Numbered from the stretch's first letter, positions 43,159-51,006 are shown. The stretch is DNA of 53,538 nt from an uncultured Oscillospiraceae bacterium (GCA_900546785.1 URED01000011.1:1-53538); one strand, 5' to 3'. Notes: a model not told the origin generated them from the letters alone. Program-made: numbers and translations.

Positions 43159-44496
43159 TTATTGCTGCATCTGCGCAACGAGCGCGTCCGTGTCTTTAAG
43201 ATTGATCCGCTTGGAGCAGATGGAAGTACGCAGCTCGGTGAGCGATATTTTGTCTTCGCTGTCAAAATGGCCGTAGCTCGTCGTTACGATGGTGCCGTCG
43301 TCCAGCACAACGTTTCCGCAGTAGCCGGTGTCTGCATCGGCGCAGTATTCAGGCTCATTCTGCCCGTTTTGGTATATGTGCGCAAGCTTGATCCTGTACT
43401 GCCCCTCGTTTCCGTTTATCAGATCTTCATACGTGCCAACCCAGGCTACCCAGCCTTCGCTCACATAGCCGCCGGTTACGCTGCTGTCCGCGTTCGCTTC
43501 TGCCGTAGGACCGCGCTCTATGGAACGGAACGTTATGAATAATCTGCCGTCATCGGTATATTCTGCCTTAAACCTGTCTCCGTTGAGCGCAGCGGGAAGT
43601 TCCCTCGGCTCGCTCCAAGTTTCGCCTTCATCCTGTGAGAACGATACAAGCGAATTCATCGTTCGGCTGTTGCTTCGGGTCAGCAGGCAAAGCTCATCGC
43701 CCGTGCCTTGCTCGCTGCGGATCACCTCAACCTCACACATGTTGGATTCCTGCTCAATCTCCCTGTAGTCGGCAAAGTATTTTGCGGGTTCGCTCCATTG
43801 CATGTTTCCGTTTTCATCAAAAGTGAGTATCGTTTTGTAGTTATAAAAATCGGCGTCATGAAACAAACCCATCCATTTGTCCACAAATTCGCCGTTCTCC
43901 TTAAGCTGCGTAAGGCTGCTCATCGCAACGATCGGAATGACCGGGCTGCTGCTGCTCTTATCATAAAATGTCTCAAATTCCGTCCATGTTGCGCCCTCGT
44001 CGGTAGAAATCGAACAGTTGAATCCGCCATTTGTTTCCGGCTCGTCGCCCCACTGCGGATTTGCGGAGATCATGATCAGTTTGTCAGCCGTTTTGCCGTC
44101 TGTAAAGGTAAGCCTGTAAACCGTGGGCGTCTCCTGCGAATCCTCCCAGCTATCAGGCGTGTTTGCAACGCTTTGGCTCCAAGTCAGTCCGCCGTCCGTG
44201 CTGATCTTTGTAAGCACCGCTCCTTTTCCGTGCCCTGCCGGATACATCGTAAGGATGTTGCCGTTTTTCAGCAGTACGGAATCCGGGTGCGCCATGTATT
44301 CCAGTGAATCGTCAACCGTTGTTAATTCGTAAAGATATTGGTATTCCTCGGGGCAGTTCTCCGGCATAACGCTCAGATCAAGCTCGGGAATCGTGTAATC
44401 GCTGCCTGTAAAAGGCATAGGGTCTGCTTTTGAACAGCCGCCGAATATTCCGATTGCAAGAAATAACGGCAGCACGGCACAGATGATCTTTTTCAT
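43159..44496 (-). CDS. BNR-repeat (sialidase-like) lipoprotein
   Basis: Secreted lipoprotein, 445 residues, with a type II signal peptide and lipobox G-I-F-G-G-C21. The mature part is a beta-propeller with at least three Asp boxes: S-T-D-G-G-L-T-W, S-T-D-E-G-A-T-W and S-Q-D-E-G-E-T-W. Unlike the sialidase at 71-1414, I find no F/Y-R-I-P motif; the corresponding region reads H-P-D-S-V-L-L-K-N-G, so sialidase activity is uncertain and another hydrolase or a binding role is possible. Exposed on the membrane surface, it could process glycans before import. GAGG ribosome site 7 bases before the ATG. Confidence 0.83.
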   Translation of the reverse strand: MKKIICAVLPLFLAIGIFGGCSKADPMPFTGSDYTIPELDLSVMPENCPEEYQYLYELTTVDDSLEYMAHPDSVLLKNGNILTMYPAGHGKGAVLTKISTDGGLTWSQSVANTPDSWEDSQETPTVYRLTFTDGKTADKLIMISANPQWGDEPETNGGFNCSISTDEGATWTEFETFYDKSSSSPVIPIVAMSSLTQLKENGEFVDKWMGLFHDADFYNYKTILTFDENGNMQWSEPAKYFADYREIEQESNMCEVEVIRSEQGTGDELCLLTRSNSRTMNSLVSFSQDEGETWSEPRELPAALNGDRFKAEYTDDGRLFITFRSIERGPTAEANADSSVTGGYVSEGWVAWVGTYEDLINGNEGQYRIKLAHIYQNGQNEPEYCADADTGYCGNVVLDDGTIVTTSYGHFDSEDKISLTELRTSICSKRINLKDTDALVAQMQQ

Positions 44497-44589
44497 AAAT
44501 TACCTCATTAAATTTTGTACTAAGAAATGGTTTATGGATTTCAGAAAATTACTTCTTCAATTCAATTAAATAATTTTTCTATCTGAAAG

Positions 44590-45303
44590 TCAAGCCTTTT
44601 CGGCAGGTTTTTCCTGTGTATCGTTTTCCGTTTCGTGCGTTTCGGAACTCTTTTTTAACTTGTTCTTTTTGTTTTTGAGCTGTTCCCACGTTTCTTTAAG
44701 TTCCTTTCTTTCCATAAAGCATTGAACGCCGAGTCCCAGGATGCCGGTAATAACGGCAAGCGCAGATGCCGCCGGGTGTGACAGAGCAAAATTCGCCTCA
44801 AAAATGCCAAACAGCATAAACGCTCCCGAAAAAGCGGTGGTGCAGATCGTCATGATATATTTATATTTCGTGCTGAGCACGCCGGCAACAACGGCTATCA
44901 CAAAACCTATGATGTTTGCCGCAGTGCCGCCCAAAAAAGTAAGATAGGAGGGCAGGGTGGTAAATACCATGATAAATGCAGTAACAAATAGCTGCACCTT
45001 GAATATCTTTTTGGAATAGAAAGCGCATAGCCCGCCGCAAACGATCCCTATGGCTATATAAATATACATGGCTGTCTGATCAGAGCCGAAGATCAGACCA
45101 AGCGCAAAGACAGGCACAAGGAACCCGATCCAGAAAAAGAAAAAGGCGTTCCAGATCTTGTGCACGGTGTGCCCGAAAAAACAGGTGGCAGCCGAGCAGA
45201 TCCCGAGTAACCACGGCAAAGCCGCCTCCGCCGCCGCGCGCACACTTTCATATCCCGGGGGAATTGCTCCTATAAATTCCTCAAGCAGTTCATAAAATTC
45301 CAT
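44590..45303 (-). CDS. Multi-pass membrane protein of unknown function (TMEM198/DUF4203-like)
   Basis: A 237-residue protein with 7-8 predicted membrane helices (about 27-200) rich in Gly, Ala and Ile, and a charged cytoplasmic tail (about 205-237; many Lys, Glu and Thr). The layout and helix pattern resemble DUF4203/TMEM198-type proteins, but I cannot confirm it. It follows the initiator tRNA gene on the same strand, after that gene's terminator, and precedes the BNR lipoprotein gene. No catalytic motif is visible. Confidence 0.75.
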   Translation of the reverse strand: MEFYELLEEFIGAIPPGYESVRAAAEAALPWLLGICSAATCFFGHTVHKIWNAFFFFWIGFLVPVFALGLIFGSDQTAMYIYIAIGIVCGGLCAFYSKKIFKVQLFVTAFIMVFTTLPSYLTFLGGTAANIIGFVIAVVAGVLSTKYKYIMTICTTAFSGAFMLFGIFEANFALSHPAASALAVITGILGLGVQCFMERKELKETWEQLKNKKNKLKKSSETHETENDTQEKPAEKA

Positions 45304-45357
45304 AATGCGTCCTACAAATCGATAAATAAATCTATGATTTCCTTGCCTGCAAGGCGT

Positions 45358-45390
45358 AAAAAAACAGGGTATTCACAAAATACCCTGTTT
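45358..45390 (-). terminator. Terminator of the initiator tRNA gene
   Basis: Perfect 12-bp stem AAACAGGGTATT / AATACCCTGTTT (45362-45373 with 45379-45390), T tract on the minus strand; begins 2 bases after the CCA end. Confidence 0.92.
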
Positions 45391-45391
45391 A

Positions 45392-45467
45392 TGGTTGCGG
45401 GGGCAGGACTCGAACCTGCGACCTCCGGGTTATGAGCCCGACGAGCTTCCAACTGCTCTACCCCGCG
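45392..45467 (-). tRNA. Initiator tRNA-fMet (CAT)
   Basis: Seventy-six-nucleotide cloverleaf with encoded CCA. Acceptor arm begins CGCGGGG and ends CCCCGCA, leaving the C1-A72 mismatch that marks the initiator; the anticodon arm is CGGGCTCATAACCCG with anticodon CAT and three consecutive G-C pairs, the other initiator mark. The T arm reads GCAGGTTCGAGTCCTGC. Own promoter and terminator; single-gene unit. Confidence 0.96.
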
Positions 45468-45499
45468 ATATTTCATCTGTGTGCCCGTGCAGTACAAAT

Positions 45500-45528
45500 A
45501 TAATATATCATTTAAGCAAAAAATGCAA
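45500..45528 (-). promoter_or_regulatory. Sigma-A promoter of the initiator tRNA gene
   Basis: Minus strand: -35 TTGCAT (45523-45528), 17-base spacer, -10 TATTAT (45500-45505), about 33 bases before the mature 5' end. Confidence 0.65.
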
Positions 45529-45575
45529 GTGTTTTTTTATATTTTTTTCAAACAATATAATTATCGGGTGGTAAT

Positions 45576-46295
45576 GTGAAAGAATTGTTTGAATATTCCG
45601 CGCGTCTGGCGGCGCAGATCGTTGAAAACGGCGGAGAGATCTCCCGCGCCGAAGAAAGCGTTATCCGGATATGCAAAAGCGCGGGCGCAAAGAATATAAA
45701 TGTATTTATAATCCCTTCCATGATCTTTGCCTCTGCCGAATTCGGCGGCGAAAGATATACGGCATTTAAAAGAATCTATAAAACCGAGCTAAACCTCGGT
45801 GCGCTGGAATACGCCAATTCCGTCTCCCGTTCCATTTGCACGGGAGAAAGCGTCCGAAAGATCAATTATACCTATCCTGCATGGCTGCTATATACGGCAA
45901 CGATGCTTGCAACCGGCTCGTTTTGCATTTATTTCGGCGGCAGTTTTACGGACGCGCTGTTTTCAGGCCTTATAGGCATCATTATAGGCCTGCTTCCCGT
46001 GCAGCGCTTTGGGCTGAATCTGTTTTCAAAAACGCTTGTGGAATCCACTGTCAGCGGTTTTTTTGCGTTCCTGCCCGCTGCATTCGGCATACCGTCAAGC
46101 CCGGATAAGATCATGACCGGCACGATCATGCTGCTGATCCCCGGTATGAGCGTCGGCAATGCCATGAAAGATATGATGAGCGGTGATCTGATTGCCGGCA
46201 TACTTGAGATCACAGAGGCGCTCGTGACTGCGCTTGCTATCGTTCTCGGCTTCGCGGCGGCGCTCATTGTTTTCGGAAGGTATAATTATGGTTAA
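45576..46295 (+). CDS. ThrE/YjjP-type exporter, N-terminal component (DUF1212)
   Basis: First half of a split threonine/serine exporter-family transporter (YjjP-like), 239 residues. It has a soluble N-terminal region (about 1-100) with the E-x-x-x-R pattern I-S-R-A-E-E-S-V, then five membrane helices. In other bacteria the two-part YjjP-YjjB system exports dicarboxylates such as succinate, and fused ThrE exports Thr/Ser; which applies is unknown. Start GTG 45576 has GGGTGG a few bases upstream; TATAAT at 45556-45561 could be its -10, without a clear -35. The second half overlaps its last bases. Confidence 0.87.
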   Translation: MKELFEYSARLAAQIVENGGEISRAEESVIRICKSAGAKNINVFIIPSMIFASAEFGGERYTAFKRIYKTELNLGALEYANSVSRSICTGESVRKINYTYPAWLLYTATMLATGSFCIYFGGSFTDALFSGLIGIIIGLLPVQRFGLNLFSKTLVESTVSGFFAFLPAAFGIPSSPDKIMTGTIMLLIPGMSVGNAMKDMMSGDLIAGILEITEALVTALAIVLGFAAALIVFGRYNYG

Positions 46296-46725
46296 GGCTC
46301 TGCTCTGCATTGCGGGAACCGCGGGCTTCTGTGTCGTGCTCGGCGTTTCAAGGTCAAAATTGATCGTTGCCGTTCTCGGCGGGGCGGTATCGGCATTTAC
46401 GGCGGCAATTCTGGAAAATGCCGGCGCCGGAATATTCAAAACAACGCTTGTTGCCATGATCGCGCTTTGCGTTTTCAGCGAGATCGCCGCAAGAGCGGTA
46501 AAAACGCCCGCAGCCGTTATTATGATCCCCGGTTCCATCCCTTTGCTGCCCGGCGGAAGCCTGTATTATATGATGAGCTATCTTGTGCATTATGATTCCG
46601 AAAAGCTGTTTTATTACACTTCAGAGACCGTTCTGACAGGCGCGGGTATCGCGCTCGGCGCCGTGATCGTTTCCATCGCGGTCAAATTTGCGCTTGCCTT
46701 AAAAAACATTAAGCAAGAGAGATAA
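46288..46725 (+). CDS. ThrE/YjjB-type exporter, C-terminal component (DUF3815)
   Basis: Second half of the exporter, 145 residues, with about five membrane helices and the P-G-S-I-P-L-L-P-G-G motif of the family. ATG 46288 overlaps the first-half gene by 8 bases, as in coupled transporter pairs; a longer in-frame start at 46234 lies deep inside the partner gene. The last residues I-K-Q-E-R and the stop codon are read from the left inverted repeat of the 279-bp element, so the natural C-terminus may have been altered. Confidence 0.85.
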   Translation: MVKALLCIAGTAGFCVVLGVSRSKLIVAVLGGAVSAFTAAILENAGAGIFKTTLVAMIALCVFSEIAARAVKTPAAVIMIPGSIPLLPGGSLYYMMSYLVHYDSEKLFYYTSETVLTGAGIALGAVIVSIAVKFALALKNIKQER

Positions 46726-46986
46726 ATCCGAAATCGCCTAAAACGAACTGCTTTCGGCATCTTTCCGGTTTTCGCCCTTGCAAGGCGACAGCCTGGCTTC
46801 GTTCTCAAAACGAAAATCTGCACAAAATCAGCATCGTTTTAGGTCTGCGATTTTTTATGGTGCGGATTTTTCGTCAGGCAAGGCACAAAACGCAGTTAAT
46901 CCTTTCGGATTAACGAGTATTTTAACAAAGCATGAGAGAAAATCCGCCCATAAAAAACAGTTTAGGATTTATCTCTCTTGCTTAAT
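46708..46986. mobile_element. MITE-like element with 22-bp perfect terminal inverted repeats
   Basis: The left end 46708-46729 and right end 46965-46986 are perfect inverted repeats with core GCAAGAGAGATAAATCC, each preceded outside by TTAA (a possible target duplication). Inside are further pairings: AAATCGC...CTAAAACGA (near 46731-46745) with TCGTTTTAG...GCGATTT (near 46833-46852), T-rich ATGG-GCGGATTTT blocks (near 46853 and 46937-46957), and a perfect hairpin GTTAATCC/GGATTAAC at 46895-46914. Together they fold into a multi-branched structure. It encodes no transposase. It fills the gap between two convergent genes and supplies the end of each. Confidence 0.65.
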
Positions 46987-47701
46987 CGTGGCGCGTATCG
47001 TCCTCAAAGCATTCGCAGAATCTTGCCGCAAAAGACGGTTCCTCACTTCCTGCGTACAGATGCGAAACATCCCCGAAACCAAGGCATCTGAATTGCGCTG
47101 TGCCGCGCCGCCTTTCCTCGGATACGATCGTTGTAACGGAGGAGGGGAGCGCGGCAAAATTATGCCACAGGATCATAGGCGAGATGCTGAATATCCTGCT
47201 GAGTACGGCGCATTCTACGGCAAAATGGCAAAACAGGACGATCGTTTTTCTGTTTGCTTCGGTAACGCGGTAAAGTCTGCCGTCGCGTACATAGCCGTGT
47301 TCCGCCAAAAAACGGTCTGTTTCCCTGCATACGCGCAGATATTCTTTTTTTACGTTGCCCGTTTTCATTAATGGCGTTTTGTACCAGGCGTCATAGTCAT
47401 AATATTCATCCTGCGCCGTCCAGTATTCCGGCAGTCTGTCCCAACAGCTTTTTATGCCTTTCGGCGTGAGGATCTTGCCTTTGAATTCATGGAGCCATTT
47501 CAGCTCCTGCGCGGTTTTTCCCGTAGCTTCCAGCGTGTATGCGGCTGTATCCTTTGCTCTCCCGAGCGGGGAAACATAGATCTCGTCAATCTCTGCCTTC
47601 GCAAGCCTTTCTGCAAGCAGCGCAGCCTCGCGCTTTCCCTTTTCCGTGATCGTATCGTGTGCATAGTCCGGTTCCGCGTGGCGCACAAATAATATTTTCA
47701 T
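46982..47701 (-). CDS. Histidine phosphatase family protein (phosphoglycerate mutase-like)
   Basis: Cytoplasmic phosphatase/mutase-fold protein, 239 residues. The RHG-type motif is F-V-R-H-A-E (catalytic His8), with S-P-L-G-R-A near 44-49 and the second active-site His in F-C-H-F-A near 152-156. Broad family: sugar phosphatases, cobalamin-pathway phosphatases and mutases cannot be separated here. Its stop codon TAA (46982-46984) lies in the TTAA end of the neighbouring inverted-repeat element. Transcribed from its own promoter. Confidence 0.87.
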   Translation of the reverse strand: MKILFVRHAEPDYAHDTITEKGKREAALLAERLAKAEIDEIYVSPLGRAKDTAAYTLEATGKTAQELKWLHEFKGKILTPKGIKSCWDRLPEYWTAQDEYYDYDAWYKTPLMKTGNVKKEYLRVCRETDRFLAEHGYVRDGRLYRVTEANRKTIVLFCHFAVECAVLSRIFSISPMILWHNFAALPSSVTTIVSEERRRGTAQFRCLGFGDVSHLYAGSEEPSFAARFCECFEDDTRHD

Positions 47702-47732
47702 CTTTCATCACCTTCATCTCTCTTGCATAGTT

Positions 47733-47761
47733 ATTTTATCATAATCGTATCGCTCTTTCAA
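47733..47761 (-). promoter_or_regulatory. Promoter of the histidine phosphatase gene
   Basis: Minus strand: -35 TTGAAA (47756-47761), 17-base spacer, extended -10 TGATAAAAT with TAAAAT at 47733-47738. The predicted start lies at the GCAAGAGAGAT word (47716-47726) shared with the nearby element. Confidence 0.65.
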
Positions 47762-47818
47762 ATATGTGCCGTATTTCACAATGAATACTATAAAATATGA
47801 TTTGAGACCTGCTTTTTA

Positions 47819-47847
47819 TGGACATTCTCACTTTATTATGTTAAAAT
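47819..47847 (+). promoter_or_regulatory. Promoter of the third GPH symporter
   Basis: -35 TGGACA (47819-47824), 17-base spacer, extended -10 TGTTAAAAT with TAAAAT at 47842-47847. Confidence 0.55.
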
Positions 47848-47880
47848 CAAAACATAGTGTTTATTGTAAGGGGGAATTAT

Positions 47881-49356
47881 GTGAGCACGGAAGTTGCAGA
47901 AAAAGAAAAACGTTACGTAGGCGTTGGGGAAAACCTTGCCTACGGTTTTGCAAACGCGGGGCAGGTCTTCGGCTATAATCTTGTTGCCGGCGGATATCTC
48001 TCGCTGTTTTTTACAAAGGTATTCGGTATCCCGGAGGAAGCCGTGGCAGTTATGATATTCGTTCTCGGTATATGGGATACGATAAATGATCCTTTGATGG
48101 GCTCTCTTATAGATAAAACAAGAACGCGCTACGGCAAGCTGCGTCCTTATCTTATGATCGTTCCCATTCCGCTCTCCATAGCTACCATTATGCTGTTTGC
48201 AGGGCCGGAGATCCTGGCAGACGCAAAAAGTACCACTGTTAAGATCGTATATATGTATATATCGTATTTCATATGGGAGTTTTTCTATACGATAGGGGAT
48301 GTTCCGTTCTGGGGCCTCAGTACGGCGATTTCACCCTCTACTGCGGACCGTACGCGCGCCATATCCTCCGCAAGGTTCATTTCGGGGCTGTTAGGCGGTC
48401 TTTCTACAACGCTTTTGCCTGTAATGATGGATCTTACAAACAACGGCGTTTGGAATCTCACGCTCTCTCACGATTTTTTGATCCTTGCCGTAATCGCCGG
48501 CACGGTGGGAATGGCGCTCTTTTCTCTTGCGGGATACAAAACAAAGGAGCGCGTTGTGCAAACCATCAAAGAACCGTCCGTTATAGACGGCTTCAAGGTG
48601 ATGCTTAAAAACAAGCCGCTCATGCTTATCATCTTGGGCAATGTGCTCGGTACGCTTACAGGCCTTGCAGGCGTGTTCCAAACCTATTATTATTCCGAAG
48701 TGCTGAATCTGAGTTCCGCCGTGCTGTGGATCAATCTGCCCGGCACCATCTTCGGCTTTCTTACATATCTGCTGATACCCAAGCTTAAAACAAAGCTGGA
48801 TAACCGCCAGATCGTTATGCTCAACGTTATCTGCCGCTTTGTTGTGAGCACGCTCGTATTCTTTGCGGGTCTCAATTTCTATAAAACGAATATTGCCGTT
48901 ATATCCGTGCTTTTGATGATCCAGAATTTTATATTCAGCTTCTTTAATACGATCAACAGCGTTATCCCAACGGAAATGATCGGCGATACGGTGGATTACA
49001 TGGAATGGAAGACCGGAGAGAGAAACGAAGGCGTCAGCTTTTCCGTACTCACCTTTGTTGGCAAGCTTACTGGCTCCGTTTCAACCTCTTTGGGTACGGC
49101 TCTGCTTCCGCTGATCGGGCTTTCCTTTACCACGAACGCGCAGGGCATGCAGGTTGCCGTTAAGGGAGAGAATACAGACCTTTATATTTGGGCGCTGTAT
49201 ACGATCGTGCCCTATGTTCTCGGTCTGCTGACTCTTATTCCATATGCGTTTTATAATCTTACGGGCAAGCGCCTTGCCGTTATCCGCGCGGAAATGGCGG
49301 TAAGGCGCAGCAAGCTTGCCTCAGAAGTGAGCGGCGGAGGTGTTGATGATGAGTGA
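47881..49356 (+). CDS. GPH-family sugar:cation symporter (MFS), third copy
   Basis: A 491-residue transporter with about 12 membrane helices. Family marks: D-T-I-N-D-P-L-M-G-S-L-I-D-K-T-R-T-R-Y-G-K in the N-terminal half and D-T-V-D-Y-M-E-W-K-T-G in the C-terminal half. Start GTG 47881 follows AAGGGGG by 6 bases; an upstream in-frame GTG at 47857 lacks a site. It overlaps a small zinc-ribbon gene by 8 bases. No sugar enzyme is adjacent, so the substrate is open. Confidence 0.88.
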   Translation: MSTEVAEKEKRYVGVGENLAYGFANAGQVFGYNLVAGGYLSLFFTKVFGIPEEAVAVMIFVLGIWDTINDPLMGSLIDKTRTRYGKLRPYLMIVPIPLSIATIMLFAGPEILADAKSTTVKIVYMYISYFIWEFFYTIGDVPFWGLSTAISPSTADRTRAISSARFISGLLGGLSTTLLPVMMDLTNNGVWNLTLSHDFLILAVIAGTVGMALFSLAGYKTKERVVQTIKEPSVIDGFKVMLKNKPLMLIILGNVLGTLTGLAGVFQTYYYSEVLNLSSAVLWINLPGTIFGFLTYLLIPKLKTKLDNRQIVMLNVICRFVVSTLVFFAGLNFYKTNIAVISVLLMIQNFIFSFFNTINSVIPTEMIGDTVDYMEWKTGERNEGVSFSVLTFVGKLTGSVSTSLGTALLPLIGLSFTTNAQGMQVAVKGENTDLYIWALYTIVPYVLGLLTLIPYAFYNLTGKRLAVIRAEMAVRRSKLASEVSGGGVDDE

Positions 49357-49591
49357 TAAATGCCCCAAGTGCGGCGCAAAGCTCGGCAGATTCTATTTTA
49401 AGCAGACTTGCCCCAAATGCGGCGTCAATCTGATGTATTATAAGCTTGATGAACGCCTGGAGCAGGACGTTGAAAATGCTCAAAAAGAAGTTCGGGATCT
49501 CTGGCTTTTCGTAAAAAAGCTCGATAAGGCGAATGTGATTGAAAAATACTGTAAAAAGCATGATAAGCCTCTCCCTTGGGACGCTGAATAA
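49349..49591 (+). CDS. Small zinc-ribbon protein
   Basis: An 80-residue protein beginning MSDKCPKCG, with a second CPKCG, so Cys5, Cys8, Cys21 and Cys24 make a probable Zn site. The rest is helical and charged. It overlaps the GPH symporter gene by 8 bases with GGAGGTG 6 bases before ATG 49349; the overlap means the two are coupled. Function unknown; it may be a membrane-transporter partner or an unrelated regulator. Confidence 0.75.
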   Translation: MSDKCPKCGAKLGRFYFKQTCPKCGVNLMYYKLDERLEQDVENAQKEVRDLWLFVKKLDKANVIEKYCKKHDKPLPWDAE

Positions 49592-49596
49592 AACAG

Positions 49597-49625
49597 TTGA
49601 CAAATCTTTCTTCCTGTGGTAATAT
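49597..49625 (+). promoter_or_regulatory. Sigma-A promoter of the riboswitch-mntP unit
   Basis: Consensus -35 TTGACA (49597-49602), 17-base spacer, extended -10 TGGTAATAT with TAATAT at 49620-49625. It lies just after the zinc-ribbon stop codon. Confidence 0.85.
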
Positions 49626-49631
49626 CTATTT

Positions 49632-49720
49632 ACTTTGTGAGGGAGTAGTCGGCGCGCTTTGCGCGTGGCAAGTCAACATACTGGCATTTCGCCTGGCTTT
49701 TCTTAAATGACAAGACTCAT
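49632..49720 (+). promoter_or_regulatory. Manganese riboswitch (yybP-ykoY type)
   Basis: The leader contains the class hallmarks in order: CTTTGTGAGGGAGTAG (49634-49649), a GC-rich arm (GGCGCGC...GCGCG, near 49651-49665), the loop region GTCAACATACTGGC, the GCCTGGC segment, and the closing GACAAGACTC that pairs with CTTTGT. The closing strand shares bases with the terminator that follows (AAGACTC), so Mn2+ binding should favour antitermination and turn on mntP. Known yybP-ykoY aptamers control manganese exporters in this way, and the downstream gene is mntP. Confidence 0.8.
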
Positions 49721-49755
49721 ATGCAGTTCATTTTCTGCGTATGGGTCTTTTTTTA
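49712..49755 (+). terminator. Riboswitch expression-platform terminator
   Basis: Fifteen-base-pair stem AAGACTCATATGCAG (49712-49726) with CTGCGTATGGGTCTT (49735-49749), two G-U pairs, then seven Ts. Its 5' arm overlaps the aptamer closing strand. Confidence 0.85.
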
Positions 49756-49796
49756 TTGCCGTGCGCATATAATTATGCGCCGAGAAGGAGAAAATT

Positions 49797-50369
49797 ATGG
49801 GTGTTTTAGAAGTTTTTTTGATCGGCGTCGGCCTGTCTATGGACGCTTTTGCAGTGGCGGTCTGCCGCGGCCTTAAAATGCAAAAACTGAATTACGGGCA
49901 GACGGCTCTGATTGCGCTGTTCTTCGGTGGTTTCCAGGCGCTTATGCCGCTTATCGGCTGGCTGCTCGGCACGCAGTTCGAATCTTACATAACCGCCGTG
50001 GATCATTGGATCGCGTTCGTCCTGCTGGCAATTATCGGCGGTAAAATGATCTATGATTCCTTTAAAAAAGAAGAGGACGATAAAAATGAAAAATCCGTCC
50101 TCAATATCAAAGAGCTGTTTTTGATGGCTGTGGCAACCAGCATAGACGCGCTTGCCGTCGGCATCACATTTGCATTTTTGAGCGTGAATATATGGAGCTC
50201 TATCACGATCATTGGCGTAACTACCTTTGCGCTTTCCGCCATAGGCGTTCTTATCGGTCATAAATTCGGCGCAAAATATAAAAGCAAAGCAGAGCTTGCA
50301 GGCGGCGTTATCCTTGTTCTGATCGGCCTCAAGATCCTGCTTGAGCATCTGAATGTGATCAATTTCTGA
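49797..50369 (+). CDS. mntP: Manganese exporter MntP
   Basis: Membrane Mn2+ efflux protein, 190 residues with six helices in two inverted halves. It has the hallmark [11 protein letters not shown] near 16-26 and the second-half T-S-I-D-A-L-A-V-G near 107-115, whose Asp residues line the transport path. AAGGAG precedes ATG 49797. Control by the Mn riboswitch upstream fits its role in manganese detoxification. Ends at a strong bidirectional terminator. Confidence 0.95.
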   Translation: MGVLEVFLIGVGLSMDAFAVAVCRGLKMQKLNYGQTALIALFFGGFQALMPLIGWLLGTQFESYITAVDHWIAFVLLAIIGGKMIYDSFKKEEDDKNEKSVLNIKELFLMAVATSIDALAVGITFAFLSVNIWSSITIIGVTTFALSAIGVLIGHKFGAKYKSKAELAGGVILVLIGLKILLEHLNVINF

Positions 50370-50380
50370 TTTACATAAAA

Positions 50381-50408
50381 AACGGCGGCACTTTTGAGTG
50401 CCGCCGTT
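50381..50408. terminator. Bidirectional terminator between mntP and ECF gene
   Basis: Perfect 12-bp stem AACGGCGGCACT / AGTGCCGCCGTT with loop TTTG; A/T flanks on both sides. Serves convergent mntP and the ECF S-component gene. Confidence 0.93.
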
Positions 50409-50427
50409 TATTTTGCTGTTATTCGGT

Positions 50428-51006
50428 TTACATTTTGATCTGCTTTTTTCCAAGGTCTATCAGCCTTACGATGATCGGGCTGAGTATGATGTTTACAAGA
50501 AGCTCAAATATAAAGTTGAAGCCGACAAGCGTGGTTATCATATAAGTGCCTGCGGATTCCATGCCTATGCCTGCCGCCCAGCCCTCTATCGTGGGCATAA
50601 AGAAGCAAAGGCAGCCTAAAAGAAATACGCCGGTATTTCCGATCGGGCAGGCGATAGCTGCGCAGATTGTAGCCACCGTTTTGTTTTTCTTTTCAACCAG
50701 CTTGTAAACAGCTCCGGCAAGCAGACCTGCCGCTGCGCCCTTGGCAAGCACGGTGATTATCGTGCCCGGTACGTTTACCGCCAAAAATGCGCTCGCGTCG
50801 CCGGAGGCAAGCACCGTAACGCCGAATGCAAGGCCGAGCCATACGCCCGCGCCGATACCGTATAGCGCCGTTCCCACAACAATGGGGATAAGTACGAGCG
50901 AAACGGAGAAAGGCCCGAATTTGATGAAACTTCCCAGCAGCTGTAAAACAACCACTATGGCAGTGAACAGTGCCACACCAACGATCTTTTTTGTTTTTTT
51001 GTTCAT
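50428..51006 (-). CDS. ECF transporter S component, substrate unknown
   Basis: Membrane substrate-binding subunit (192 residues, about six helices) of an energy-coupling-factor vitamin/cofactor importer; it would dock on a shared EcfA-EcfA'-EcfT module encoded elsewhere. The N-terminal helix contains the Ala/Val-rich A-x-x-x-A-type pattern (V-A-L-F-T-A-I-V-V-V) used for docking. The sequence does not show one substrate; hydroxymethylpyrimidine/thiamine, folate and pantothenate S components are similar in size. ATG 51006 is preferred over TTG 51012. It has a 90-base structured leader. Confidence 0.8.
   Translation of the reverse strand: MNKKTKKIVGVALFTAIVVVLQLLGSFIKFGPFSVSLVLIPIVVGTALYGIGAGVWLGLAFGVTVLASGDASAFLAVNVPGTIITVLAKGAAAGLLAGAVYKLVEKKNKTVATICAAIACPIGNTGVFLLGCLCFFMPTIEGWAAGIGMESAGTYMITTLVGFNFIFELLVNIILSPIIVRLIDLGKKQIKM

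Noticed and set aside
46234..46287. Longer start for the second exporter component
   Set aside because: Would add an Arg/Ser-rich segment deep inside the partner gene, without a ribosome site; ATG 46288 gives the usual coupled overlap.
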